DNA of 64,000 bases from an uncultured Lachnospiraceae bacterium (lineage in GTDB: Bacteria; Bacillota; Clostridia; Lachnospirales; Lachnospiraceae). Both the position numbers and the translations under genes were made by a program. The DNA is taken from the NCBI GenBank assembly GCA_934385475.1, contig CAKRPS010000007.1:22990-86989 (forward strand), written 5' to 3'. Below the pieces are notes generated by a model. The model had not been told where the DNA came from and searched no databases. It saw nothing but the letters and a program-made list of their open reading frames with translations. Numbering within the stretch: the first letter of the stretch is position 1; each line of letters starts with the position of its first letter. Below, piece by piece: positions 1 through 8,510 of this stretch.

Positions 1-10
1 CAATTGCCAT
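1..10 (-). CDS. Start of a gene cut by the window edge
   Basis: Only an ATG and about two further codons (Met-Ala-Ile) are visible. The ATG lies at 10..8 and is preceded on the minus strand by a GAGGTG ribosome-binding site about six bases upstream and by a promoter-like TATAAT. It follows the FapA-family gene that closes the flagellar cluster, so it may be a further flagellar gene, but nothing in three codons identifies the product. Confidence 0.4.
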
Positions 11-30
11 TATTACACCTCAGCTTTCCT

Positions 31-58
31 ATTATACCTTTTATAACATTTCTGTGTA
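31..58 (-). promoter_or_regulatory. Possible sigma-A promoter at end of the flagellar cluster
   Basis: On the minus strand a perfect TATAAT lies at 36..31 with a weak -35 (TACACA, 58..53) and a 16-base spacer. It sits just after the stop codon of the FapA-family gene and about 20 bases before the next start codon, so the transcript leader would be very short. The -10 is strong and the -35 only partial, so this is a modest call. Confidence 0.35.
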
Positions 59-62
59 TCTA

Positions 63-1652
63 TTACAATCCAGTAAGCTTCACATCGCCCTGTTCCTTGA
101 TGAAACGGCAGTACTGTGCGCTCTTCTGCACCACCATGGATGCGTCCCCGATGCAGATCTTCGTACCCGGATAAACCTCCCCGCGTACAATGACTCCTTT
201 CCCTTCGGACCCTACAAGCTCCTTCTGCAGTTCGTCAAGCTCAGCCGTCCACTTCTCCACGGCCGCTGTCTGCTGCTGGTTGGCAGCAATCAGAGTATGT
301 ACATATTTTGTCTGTTCCGGTGTCAGTACCGCACCCTTGGCAATCTTCTGCTTCGTTGTCATCAGAACCGGCTGTATCGACTGCAAAGTCTTTGTAGCCT
401 CTGCGATATTCTTCTGCAGTTCCGCAATATGAGCCTTGATCTCAGGCTGGGCTCCTACCTCTACAACGGTATCTGCCCCCATGGGTGAACCGAGCATTTT
501 GACATCAACCAGCGTCGTTGCACTCACCTTGCCCCCCGTGATAAACCCACGTCTGCCATTAACAACAATCTCCGTGCCAGCCATGACATGACTGTGCAGG
601 ATTGATTCTGAGGAAACATAACCGTCTGCCCGTACCGTAACATTCTCAAGGAACTTGGAGATCACATTTCCTCCTGCCCTGAGATTTCCTCTTCCCATTC
701 CATTGACACCACGGACAATTACAATATTACCGCTCGCCTCCAGCTTTGCACCTTCCACAACGCCTTTGACAATGATGTTTCCCTGGGCCTTTACCTCAAA
801 ATTGGTACACACATTTCCATTGATCTGTACATTTCCCTGATAGTCAATATTACCCGTAGCATTATCGACGTTCTCGACTTCCAGGACATCTGATACAAAA
901 ACGGACCCCTGTACCAATTCCACATGACCGTCCACAAGTGAGATCAGGGAAGAACCATCCTCCGAAACCTCAATTCCCTTGCCATACTCAAATCTCACGG
1001 AATGAACCTCCGCCGGGCGGATGGGTTCTCCATAAATATTCGTACCTGCTACGCCGGGAACCTCCGGGTGCATTCTGGCAAGGACATCTCCTTTCTTACA
1101 GGATGTCACTATATTTAAATGAAAGAAATCCACACTGCCATCCTCCAACAGTGTAGGTTTCGCCTTGTTGTCCACATTAAATAAATATTCGATATAACCG
1201 TTCTGTCCCTGTCTTGGCTGTAAGCCCTCTGCCACCAGAATCTCTTCGAGGTATTCCCTACTGTCCATAAACCGTCCAATGGCTGTCTTGTCCACGCCTG
1301 CCTTGATTCCCTGTTCCCACAGTTCATGGACAACCTCATCCAGAGTCAGATTTTTGCCCCCCTCGGAGGCCGCATAAAATTTTGCATACGCCTGCATCTT
1401 ATCCGGCGTAACGCGCACTTTAAAGCATTCTTTTTCCGGGTTTCTCGCACCCTTTGAAAGCCTGATAACCGTTTCCTCCTGTGCAGCTGTCTTCACCGCA
1501 CGTTTCAGAGTTGGCAGATCACAGGCATAATCCTTCATCGTCAGATATTCAGTCAGGTCATTGACCGCAACCGGTCTTCCTCCCTCTGTAGGCGGCACCA
1601 GTTTCAAATCTGTCCTGTCCTTTTCATTTACCAATCTAAAGTAGCCGTTCAT
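63..1652 (-). CDS. FapA/DUF342 family protein (flagellar cluster)
   Basis: A 529-residue protein with a FapA-type architecture: an N-terminal alpha/beta region, a central Gly/Val-rich beta-solenoid with repeated turns (about residues 255-385, e.g. VQINGNVCTNFEVKAQGNII), then a coiled-coil segment (about 410-480). FapA-family proteins are cytoplasmic and linked to flagellar assembly or polar regulation; the exact role is unknown. The start is set at MNGYFRL because ATGAGGTGACC places a GAGG site five bases before that ATG; an upstream in-frame start would overlap the sigma factor gene. The gene begins 7 bases after the sigma factor stop and is the last complete gene of the cluster. A paralogue lies at 59925-61442. 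Confidence 0.85.
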   Translation of the reverse strand: MNGYFRLVNEKDRTDLKLVPPTEGGRPVAVNDLTEYLTMKDYACDLPTLKRAVKTAAQEETVIRLSKGARNPEKECFKVRVTPDKMQAYAKFYAASEGGKNLTLDEVVHELWEQGIKAGVDKTAIGRFMDSREYLEEILVAEGLQPRQGQNGYIEYLFNVDNKAKPTLLEDGSVDFFHLNIVTSCKKGDVLARMHPEVPGVAGTNIYGEPIRPAEVHSVRFEYGKGIEVSEDGSSLISLVDGHVELVQGSVFVSDVLEVENVDNATGNIDYQGNVQINGNVCTNFEVKAQGNIIVKGVVEGAKLEASGNIVIVRGVNGMGRGNLRAGGNVISKFLENVTVRADGYVSSESILHSHVMAGTEIVVNGRRGFITGGKVSATTLVDVKMLGSPMGADTVVEVGAQPEIKAHIAELQKNIAEATKTLQSIQPVLMTTKQKIAKGAVLTPEQTKYVHTLIAANQQQTAAVEKWTAELDELQKELVGSEGKGVIVRGEVYPGTKICIGDASMVVQKSAQYCRFIKEQGDVKLTGL

Positions 1653-1659
1653 GGTCACC

Positions 1660-2445
1660 TCATTTTTTTCCAGTGGAATCGGTAAGTATCCCCATATAGT
1701 TTCCAAGTTTGGTCTTCATCTTCTGTAATGCTCTCGTATGGAGCTGGGAAATTCTGGATTCGGAAACTTCCAGAATACTGCTGATCTCTTTCAGCGTAAG
1801 TTCTTCATAGTAGTAAAGCTCTATAACTCTTCTTTCCTTCTCCGTCAGAATCTCCAACGACTCAATCAGCATCTGCTTCAGTTCAACCTTGGCCAGTGCT
1901 TCCTCCGGGCTGTCAAACTGAGCACTTTTGGTCTTAACCGCCTCGTTGGGTACTTCACTGCCCTGCTCCAGAAATTCGTTGAGTGAAACAATATTGGTGA
2001 CTTTCATCTGCGACTGCCACTCAAGATACTCTTTCTCCGTGATGCCTAGTCCCTTTACAATCTCCTCGTCCGTCGCATTTCTGCCATACGTTGTCTCGAT
2101 CTCCTTGATCACCGCATCAATCCTTTTCTGCTTCTGGCGGATCGTTCTCGGAATCCAGTCCATCTTTCGGATCTGATCCAGTATTGCACCACGGATTCTC
2201 AGACTGGCATACGTCTCAAACTTGACATCCTTGAGCAAATCGAACTTATCAATTGCATCGATCAGGCCGAAAATCCCATAGCTGACAAGATCTTCATATT
2301 CAACATTGTACCCCAGATACATACTGAGCCGGCCAGCTACCACCTTCACAAGAGGTGCATATTCCAATATAATGTTTTCTCTCAGTTCAGGAGTTTTTGT
2401 CCGTGTATACTCTTCCCAAAGTTTCTTCTTGCCTGCCTCATCCAT
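1660..2445 (-). CDS. fliA: Flagellar sigma factor, FliA/WhiG/SigD family
   Basis: A 261-residue sigma-70 family group 3 factor. Region 2 is at about residues 29-103 (EYEDLVSYGIFGLIDAIDKF, then FETYASLRIRGAILDQIRKM), region 3 at about 105-160, and region 4 with its helix-turn-helix at about 195-250 (LTLKEISSILEVSESRISQL). It lacks region 1.1, as expected for flagellar sigma factors, which direct late flagellar and chemotaxis genes through TAAA / CCGATAT-type promoters. Position at the end of the fla/che cluster, before a FapA gene, matches other Clostridia. A candidate target promoter lies before fliK in this window. No flgM anti-sigma gene is visible here. Confidence 0.94.
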   Translation of the reverse strand: MDEAGKKKLWEEYTRTKTPELRENIILEYAPLVKVVAGRLSMYLGYNVEYEDLVSYGIFGLIDAIDKFDLLKDVKFETYASLRIRGAILDQIRKMDWIPRTIRQKQKRIDAVIKEIETTYGRNATDEEIVKGLGITEKEYLEWQSQMKVTNIVSLNEFLEQGSEVPNEAVKTKSAQFDSPEEALAKVELKQMLIESLEILTEKERRVIELYYYEELTLKEISSILEVSESRISQLHTRALQKMKTKLGNYMGILTDSTGKK

Positions 2446-2457
2446 CTGTTATTTTAC

Positions 2458-2868
2458 TCACCCTTCGTCGGTTTCCTTCACAGCTCCGTCTGTCTCATCT
2501 TCGGCGAGTTCCTTCTCTATCACTTCGCCCTCTTTCGCATTGGCGTCCTCTATCTGTTTTTCGAAGTGATCCATCATATACTTAATCAGGCATCCTGCTA
2601 TGTAGAAGGCAAGTAACACACATAACAGCACGATCAGCATTGTCCGCGTGTCATATCTCCAAATCCGCATGGCGATACTGACGATTGCTCCTGCCAGCAA
2701 CATGACAAACGGAGGAATCAGTTTTCTTCTCCGGATACTGACTCTTCGTTTCTCTTCCTCGCGTCTCTCACGAGCCTCCCGCTCTGCCCTTGTTTCATGT
2801 TCTTCTTCCGGTAGTTCTTCACCGGTCTTTGTTATCTCTTCAATAGGTTTTGTCTCTTCCGATGCCAC
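2458..2868 (-). CDS. Two-helix membrane protein of unknown function
   Basis: A 136-residue protein I cannot assign to a family. The N-terminal 45 residues are highly charged and probably helical (ETRAEREARERREEEKRR). Two hydrophobic segments follow (about 50-68, PPFVMLLAGAIVSIAMRIW, and about 76-96, TMLIVLLCVLLAFYIAGCLI), then an acidic C-terminal tail. Both charged ends would face the cytoplasm. It starts with GTG behind an AAAGGG ribosome-binding site and sits 37 bases after cheD and 12 bases before fliA, so it is co-transcribed with chemotaxis and sigma genes. The position suggests a role in motility, which is inference from context only. Confidence 0.75.
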   Translation of the reverse strand: MASEETKPIEEITKTGEELPEEEHETRAEREARERREEEKRRVSIRRRKLIPPFVMLLAGAIVSIAMRIWRYDTRTMLIVLLCVLLAFYIAGCLIKYMMDHFEKQIEDANAKEGEVIEKELAEDETDGAVKETDEG

Positions 2869-2905
2869 GTGATAACCCTTTCTTCTTCACGATCCGTATC
2901 TTCGA

Positions 2906-3391
2906 TCAGATCACATATTCCTCTTTTCCTACTGCCCGAATCACAAAATCACCAGTCTCCGGATAAAAAATAACCGTCCGTCCATAATTCTTTCCGGTGT
3001 CCTCTGCCAGAATCGGAATATTCATTTCCTTAAGTTTCTTCCGTGTAGCCTCCGCATTTCGTTCCCCCACACGAACCATCTCATTCTTGGTCTGAAAAGC
3101 AAACATCTGTGCTCCACCGGCTATCTTGGCAACGAGTCTGCTCCGGTTTGCCCCCTTCGCAACAACCACTCTTACAAGCTCCTCAATCCCGGTATCGGCA
3201 AATTTCGGTATATTGGTATTGTTCCGTATGGATGTACTGTCGGGAAGCATAATGTGCGCCAACCCTCCGATCTTTGTGATCGGATCGCGGATTGCTATGC
3301 CTATGCAGGAGCCAAGTCCCAACGTCGTAATGCTGTCCGGGCTGACACATACATTCAGGTCTGCCATACCGACTTTAATCACATTCCCCAT
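2906..3391 (-). CDS. cheD: Chemoreceptor glutamine deamidase CheD
   Basis: A 161-residue CheD. The family deamidates receptor glutamines and binds CheC, stimulating its CheY-P phosphatase activity. The catalytic triad is visible: Thr in SITTLGLGS, Cys29 in GSCIG and His46 in GLAHIMLP. The start is set at the ATG of MGNVIKVG: an earlier in-frame ATG directly abuts the AGGAG ribosome-binding site and would have no spacing. It lies 40 bases after cheC in the same transcription unit. No receptor (mcp) gene is in the window, so its targets are encoded elsewhere. Confidence 0.95.
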   Translation of the reverse strand: MGNVIKVGMADLNVCVSPDSITTLGLGSCIGIAIRDPITKIGGLAHIMLPDSTSIRNNTNIPKFADTGIEELVRVVVAKGANRSRLVAKIAGGAQMFAFQTKNEMVRVGERNAEATRKKLKEMNIPILAEDTGKNYGRTVIFYPETGDFVIRAVGKEEYVI

Positions 3392-3430
3392 AATAACTAC
3401 CATCTCCTGTTATCAACTCATTGTCTCAAG

Positions 3431-4048
3431 TTAACCGATTCCCAACGCAGACAGAATCTTTCCATAAGAATCCAGATCCGGAATCAGGATAAAATATCCA
3501 TCCAGTGTCATCTCATCAAAGAACTGTGTCTGTATCAGAAGCATACGGTCACCCAGTGCACCAAATTCTATCGCCGGCACACTCAGTATCGCTCCTGCCA
3601 TGTCTACACACAGATCAGGAACCGACGGATAGATAACCAGGTTAGTCAGCATTGAAAGGGAATTTAAGTATGCACCCGTAATGATATTTCCGACCTCTTT
3701 CAGTGCAGAAAGCTCTATCTCGGAAAATTCTTCTCCCTCCGGTTGCATTCCACCCATCAGCTTGCTTACAAGATGTCTTGCTGCCTGTTTTTCCAGAAGG
3801 AACATAATGCTACCCGTAATATCTCCCTCAATGCCGAGGTAGATACCCGCCATGATAACTTCCTCTCCGCCCATCAACTCGCCAAGCTCTTTAAACTCCA
3901 AAAGCTTGACCTGCGGAACTGACATATCTACTTTGCACTGCATCATCTGGGCCAGCGCCGTTGTTGCATTTCCGGCGCCGATATTTCCCAGTTCACGCAG
4001 GACGTCATAATACTCGTTAGACATTTTCTCCAGCGTAATTTCGCCCAC
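3431..4048 (-). CDS. cheC: CheY-P phosphatase CheC
   Basis: A 205-residue CheC. Two pseudo-symmetric phosphatase helices are present, each with the Glu/Asn signature: ELGNIGAGNATTALAQ near residue 20 and KEVGNIITGAYLNSL near residue 118, so both active sites look intact. CheC removes phosphate from CheY-P and is modulated by CheD. Translation starts at GTG behind AGGAGG. It sits between cheW and cheD, the usual cheA-W-C-D order of Firmicutes. With FliY, also carrying CheC-type motifs, the cluster encodes two CheY-P phosphatases. Confidence 0.95.
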   Translation of the reverse strand: MGEITLEKMSNEYYDVLRELGNIGAGNATTALAQMMQCKVDMSVPQVKLLEFKELGELMGGEEVIMAGIYLGIEGDITGSIMFLLEKQAARHLVSKLMGGMQPEGEEFSEIELSALKEVGNIITGAYLNSLSMLTNLVIYPSVPDLCVDMAGAILSVPAIEFGALGDRMLLIQTQFFDEMTLDGYFILIPDLDSYGKILSALGIG

Positions 4049-4059
4049 TTTATATCCTC

Positions 4060-4515
4060 CTAAACGCTCTCCAGCACAACGGAGTTGAGATCCAGTATTG
4101 AAATCAGGCCGCCCTCATATTTGCCGACTCCACAGAGGAAATTATCCTTGTCATCCCTGGAATCATAAGCAATTTTGTCAATCTGGTCATTCTCCAGTGT
4201 CACAACCTCTTTCACCTCGTCCACAATCACGCCGATCGTTCCCTGCTGTTCAATCTTGAGAATAATAATCCTGCTGGATTTGGACTCCACATCCGGCTCA
4301 AGTCCCATTTTGATACGGATACTCATAACCGGGAGCACCTCTCCACGAAGATTGATCACACCCTTCAGATAGGCATCTACCTTCGGTACTCTGGTGATAT
4401 GCTGCATTCTCACAATATTGTCAATATATTGAATATCAATTCCATACTGTTCATCGCCGAGCTTAATCACGATGAACTGTGTCGTATTGCCGTCTACTGT
4501 CTTAATCTCTTCCAT
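4060..4515 (-). CDS. cheW: Chemotaxis coupling protein CheW
   Basis: A 151-residue single-domain CheW that bridges chemoreceptors and the kinase CheA in signalling arrays at the cytoplasmic membrane. The CheW-like double beta-barrel fold covers the protein, with typical segments QFIVIKLGDEQYGIDI, ITRVPKVDAYLKGVINLRGE (about residues 39-58) and GTIGVIVDEVKEVV. It is preceded by a strong AAGGAGGGA site and lies 18 bases after cheA, so the two are co-translated at close range. Normal length for the family. Confidence 0.96.
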   Translation of the reverse strand: MEEIKTVDGNTTQFIVIKLGDEQYGIDIQYIDNIVRMQHITRVPKVDAYLKGVINLRGEVLPVMSIRIKMGLEPDVESKSSRIIILKIEQQGTIGVIVDEVKEVVTLENDQIDKIAYDSRDDKDNFLCGVGKYEGGLISILDLNSVVLESV

Positions 4516-4533
4516 GCCGCTGTCCCTCCTTCA

Positions 4534-6651
4534 TTAGATCAATGTGTTGGCATCAAGGATCAATGCTACTTCGCCATCGCCAAGAACGGTTGCGCCACTG
4601 ATGATCTTGCACTTGCTGATATATTTTCCGAGTGACTTGATTACGATCTCCTGCTGTCCGATCAGTTCATCGACAACAAGACCTGCCTGCTTATCGCCTT
4701 TCTTGACGATAACAACGACCAGATTCTCCTCCGGGTCTTTCTCACTCTCAATATCCAGTATCTTGTTCAGACGGATAAGAGGGATAACCAGATCCCGGAT
4801 CTGGATCACTTCCTTAGCCTGTACCAGCTTGACATCCTTAGCGGAAATATCTTCTATTGTCTGGATGGAGCCGAGAGAGATCGCATACTTCTCACCACCG
4901 ACTTCTACCATAAGTGCCTGAATGATCGCCAGTGTCAACGGCAGTCTGATGGTCCATGTACTTCCAACACCAAGCTTTGACTTAACCTCCACTTCACCGT
5001 TCAGGGATTCTATCATGGATTTGACAACGTCCAGTCCAACTCCTCTTCCCGATACATCGGAGACAACCTTAGCCGTAGAGAATCCGGCACGGAAAAGAAG
5101 ATCGATGATCTCTTTCTCGCTCATGTTGTCACCCTGTTCCGGAGTGATCAGACCGCGCTCAATTGCCTTGCTCTTAACAGCCTCTGTATCAATACCGTTA
5201 CCATCATCCCTTACTTCGATCACAACGTTATTGCCATCCTGATATGCGTCGAGGAAAATAGAACCAACTTCCGGCTTTCCTCTCTCCTTACGCACTTCAG
5301 CGGACTCCAGTCCATGGTCTGCGGAGTTACGCAGCAGATGCATCAGAGGATCACCGATCTGGTCTACTACGGTACGATCCAATTCTGTCTCTTCACCGGT
5401 CATATACAGTTCCATCTTCTTGCCTAGTTTCTTCTGCAAGTCACGTACCATACGCGGGAACTTGTTAACGGTACTCTCGATAGGTACCATTCTTACTTTC
5501 ATAACGGATTCATGCAGCGAGGTGGTCACACTCTCCAGATACTCGATCTGTTCATTGACTGCCTGACTTGCATTGCCGGACATAGCGGATGCCGATACCA
5601 GAGAGTTCTTTGCAATGATCAGCTCGCTGACAAGATTCATCAGTGTATCAAGCTTCTCGATATCTACTCTGACAGTACGGTTCACTACCGGTTTGTTGGC
5701 TGCCGGCTTCTTAGCTGCCTGATTCTTGGCAGGCTGGGCCGCTGCCGGCGTTGCTGCAGCAGCTGTCGGAGCCGGAGTTCCCGTCTTCTGTTCCTTATAT
5801 TCTTCCGTTACTTCCTCTTTGTTGCCTTCTGTTGCCGGTGTCTGCGCATCCGGATCAACCTCTCCTCCGGTAACCTTGTCGATTTCGGAGACGCCCTTTA
5901 CAGCGTCCATCAGTTTGTCCAGTGTGCCATCTGAAATTACAATCAGGCTGAAATCCAGTTCAAATTTTTCATCCTCGATATCCTGGGCAGAGGGGCTTGA
6001 TACGATAATCTCACCCACCTCTTCAATCGCCTTAAATACCAGAAATGCTCTGGCTGCCTTCAATATACAGGACTCATGTACCCATACTGTGATGCCGTAC
6101 ACCTTTTTGCCCTGTCTGATTGCCTCATGCAGAACGTTCTTGTCGGTGTCATCTAATTTGATCAGTTTCCACTTCTCATCACCTGCATTGGTATCGCCTG
6201 CGCTCTCTGCTGTCTCCGGTTTCTGTTCTGGTGCACTCGGGGCTGCAGCCGGTTCTGCCGGTGCTGCTCCTCCGTTCAAAATACCATTAAGCTGTTTGAT
6301 AAGCGGTTCATTGTCGTTTGTTCCCTCATCGGAAGTCTCGCGGATATTCGTGTTGTACTCCTCCAGGGCATCCAGACACTGGAAAAGGATATCTATCATC
6401 TCCGCATTTACTTTGATGTTGCCGTTACGAACCTCTGAGAATACATTTTCCATATCGTGAGTCAGCGTCTGCATCCTCTTATATCCCATCGTACCGGCCA
6501 TTCCTTTGAGTGAGTGCGCCGCCCGGAAGATCTCATTGATCGTATCCATGTTCTCAGGATCCTGTTCCAAAGCCAGAATCTGGGTATTCAGGCTTTGTAA
6601 ATGTTCATTTGTTTCATCAAGGAAAATCTCCAGATATTGACTTACATCCAT
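4534..6651 (-). CDS. cheA: Chemotaxis histidine kinase CheA
   Basis: A 705-residue CheA. Domains in order: P1 HPt with the phosphorylated His46 in AAHSLKGMAGT; P2, the CheY/CheB-binding domain (about 165-265); a long Ala/Pro/Lys/Glu-rich linker (about 270-320); P3 dimerisation helices (about 325-390); P4 ATPase with HLLRNSADHGLE (N box) and DDGNGID and GRGVGLDVV (G boxes); and P5, a CheW-like regulatory domain from about 570. It phosphorylates CheY (motor switching) and CheB (adaptation). The gene starts 1 base after the cheB stop. The P1-P2 linker is also Ala/Pro-rich. No cheR is visible in the window. Confidence 0.97.
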   Translation of the reverse strand: MDVSQYLEIFLDETNEHLQSLNTQILALEQDPENMDTINEIFRAAHSLKGMAGTMGYKRMQTLTHDMENVFSEVRNGNIKVNAEMIDILFQCLDALEEYNTNIRETSDEGTNDNEPLIKQLNGILNGGAAPAEPAAAPSAPEQKPETAESAGDTNAGDEKWKLIKLDDTDKNVLHEAIRQGKKVYGITVWVHESCILKAARAFLVFKAIEEVGEIIVSSPSAQDIEDEKFELDFSLIVISDGTLDKLMDAVKGVSEIDKVTGGEVDPDAQTPATEGNKEEVTEEYKEQKTGTPAPTAAAATPAAAQPAKNQAAKKPAANKPVVNRTVRVDIEKLDTLMNLVSELIIAKNSLVSASAMSGNASQAVNEQIEYLESVTTSLHESVMKVRMVPIESTVNKFPRMVRDLQKKLGKKMELYMTGEETELDRTVVDQIGDPLMHLLRNSADHGLESAEVRKERGKPEVGSIFLDAYQDGNNVVIEVRDDGNGIDTEAVKSKAIERGLITPEQGDNMSEKEIIDLLFRAGFSTAKVVSDVSGRGVGLDVVKSMIESLNGEVEVKSKLGVGSTWTIRLPLTLAIIQALMVEVGGEKYAISLGSIQTIEDISAKDVKLVQAKEVIQIRDLVIPLIRLNKILDIESEKDPEENLVVVIVKKGDKQAGLVVDELIGQQEIVIKSLGKYISKCKIISGATVLGDGEVALILDANTLI

Positions 6652-6652
6652 C

Positions 6653-7723
6653 TTATCTTACCCCCACGTTCATTATGATTTCCTGTGCAATCTGGTCAAG
6701 CGGTACAACCTGATCTGCCATGCCTGCGTTGACTACGCTCTTTGGCATACCGTACACCGCACATGTACTTGCCTCCTGTGCAATCACATGGACCTTTTTT
6801 CTTTCTTTGAGATTTTGGATTCCCTGTGTACCGTCAGCTCCCATTCCGGTCATCACCACACATACGATCTCGTCAAAGCGGCTGTCGCGCAGTGACTCGT
6901 ACATATAGTTGGCGCAAGGCTTAACACCCTCTCTGGATGGTTCGTCCGAGTAATGGATCATGTACTTGCCCGCAGACGGAATGACATTCAAATGCTTGCC
7001 TCCCATCGCGATATACACATTTCCATCCTCCAGCACATCGCCCTCAGCTGCCTCCTTGACGTGAATCTCACTCAGCATATCCAGTCTTTCCGACAATGAC
7101 GCCGTAAAACCTGCCGGCATATGCTGTACCACCACCACCGGTGCCCTGAGATTCTTCGGAAGTCTCGGGATAACTGCCTGTAATGCCTTGGGGCCGCCTG
7201 TCGAACTTGCCAGTGCGACAATCTTGTTACCGACTACCGCAGAAGCATGTCTGCTTGCAAGCTCCACCACCTTACGGGACGTCTGTATCGCCTCGGGTGT
7301 AAATGCTTTGCCAAAATTTGGTGCCTTAGACTCCGCAACGACTGCAAGGATTCGCAGAAGCTTTGTCTGAAAGCTGTTGTTGCGGCACTCCAGCGCATTC
7401 TCCGGTTTGTGGATGAAATCCAGTGCTCCCAGTTCCAGCGCATCCAACGTTGTCTTAGCGCCCTCTCTGGTGTCCGTACTGGCCATCATGACCCTCACAG
7501 AAATCTTACGTTTCTGCAGTTCCTGAAGAAGTTCCAGCCCATTCATCTTGGGCATATTGACATCTAAGACTACGGCATCATATGTATTCTTGGTAAGCAG
7601 TTCCAACGCGTCCAGACCATTCATTGCTCTGTCCTTCACATGGAATCTCTCGTCACTGTTGATTATATCACACAGCACTCTTCTCATAAGTGCAGAGTCA
7701 TCAACCACTAAAATGTTTTTCAT
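6653..7723 (-). CDS. cheB: Chemotaxis response regulator / methylesterase CheB
   Basis: A 356-residue CheB with an N-terminal receiver domain (phospho-acceptor Asp54 in VVLDVNMP) and a C-terminal methylesterase domain. The catalytic triad is visible as Ser in SSTGGPKAL (about residue 174), His in VVQHMPAGFT and Asp in TGMGADGTQG. CheB demethylates or deamidates receptors once phosphorylated by CheA. It is preceded by GAGGAATAAA and followed immediately by cheA. The partner methyltransferase CheR must be encoded elsewhere. Confidence 0.97.
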   Translation of the reverse strand: MKNILVVDDSALMRRVLCDIINSDERFHVKDRAMNGLDALELLTKNTYDAVVLDVNMPKMNGLELLQELQKRKISVRVMMASTDTREGAKTTLDALELGALDFIHKPENALECRNNSFQTKLLRILAVVAESKAPNFGKAFTPEAIQTSRKVVELASRHASAVVGNKIVALASSTGGPKALQAVIPRLPKNLRAPVVVVQHMPAGFTASLSERLDMLSEIHVKEAAEGDVLEDGNVYIAMGGKHLNVIPSAGKYMIHYSDEPSREGVKPCANYMYESLRDSRFDEIVCVVMTGMGADGTQGIQNLKERKKVHVIAQEASTCAVYGMPKSVVNAGMADQVVPLDQIAQEIIMNVGVR

Positions 7724-7735
7724 TTTATTCCTCGT

Positions 7736-8494
7736 TTACTCCTCATTTTTCAATAGATCGGAATGTTCCCTTTTATTTTTTATAGTCTTTCGCTCTTCAT
7801 CAAAAATGTATTTGATGATCTCTTCTCTCTCGCCCGCATCTACATTGATATACTGTACACGGTGTTCAAAGACACCTCGCCGGTTCTCCAGCTCCCGCAC
7901 GCTCAGCACACGGCCGATCAGCGAATACTCCTTACTTCTTCCGTTGAGCAGCAGTCTGTATTTGCACAGGATCAGACTTTGTTCTTCATAGGCATAATCT
8001 GCCACAAAGCGAAGTCCGCCACCGCTGATATCCACAATAATACTTCCCTTGAGCGGCAGATCGGTTGCGAGCTTATCCTCCACCTTCTCTTGTGCCTCCT
8101 CTTTCTCAAGAGGCCTGGACTTCATCTCCAGTGCGCAGCTGAACCGATAATACTCCCGGCGCTGATAGCGGCGCAGGTTGCTGATCAGGTCCATTACCAG
8201 AATATAACGGTTATTGTCCTTATACCGGTCTGCCACCCTGGCATAGCACTGGTACAACACGTTGTCTCCGTAAAAATACAGATCATATTCTCCATCCACA
8301 GACAGCAGGATCAGCTTGGACTTCTCCTGCGGCATTGCAATTTCTATTCTGTCATCCCCGAGAATATCGAGTACCTGACTCTGATAAGTCTTATTATGTG
8401 TTTCCAAATCGTTATGCGAGGGTTTTGCGCGGTCTATCCCCTGAAGATCTACCCGGCACCCCGGCATGATATATTTTGATAGCAGTCCTGCCAT
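7736..8494 (-). CDS. PilZ-domain flagellar brake protein (YcgR-like)
   Basis: A 252-residue protein with an N-terminal YcgR/PilZN-like beta domain (about 1-110) and a C-terminal PilZ domain (about 118-235). The two c-di-GMP-binding motifs are intact: RRYQRREYYR and DISGGGLRF. In the family, c-di-GMP-loaded protein acts on the motor (MotA/FliG) to slow swimming. Its position between flhG and cheB in the motility operon supports this role. It links c-di-GMP signalling to motility in an organism that also has type IV pili, which are often c-di-GMP-regulated in Clostridia. Confidence 0.88.
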   Translation of the reverse strand: MAGLLSKYIMPGCRVDLQGIDRAKPSHNDLETHNKTYQSQVLDILGDDRIEIAMPQEKSKLILLSVDGEYDLYFYGDNVLYQCYARVADRYKDNNRYILVMDLISNLRRYQRREYYRFSCALEMKSRPLEKEEAQEKVEDKLATDLPLKGSIIVDISGGGLRFVADYAYEEQSLILCKYRLLLNGRSKEYSLIGRVLSVRELENRRGVFEHRVQYINVDAGEREEIIKYIFDEERKTIKNKREHSDLLKNEE

Positions 8495-8510
8495 AAAGTT
8501 CTCCTTTACC

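Noticed and set aside
5726..6460. Ser/Ala-rich plus-strand frame inside cheA
   Set aside because: It is antisense to the Ala/Pro/Glu linker and P1-P2 domains of CheA and shows only mirror codon composition.
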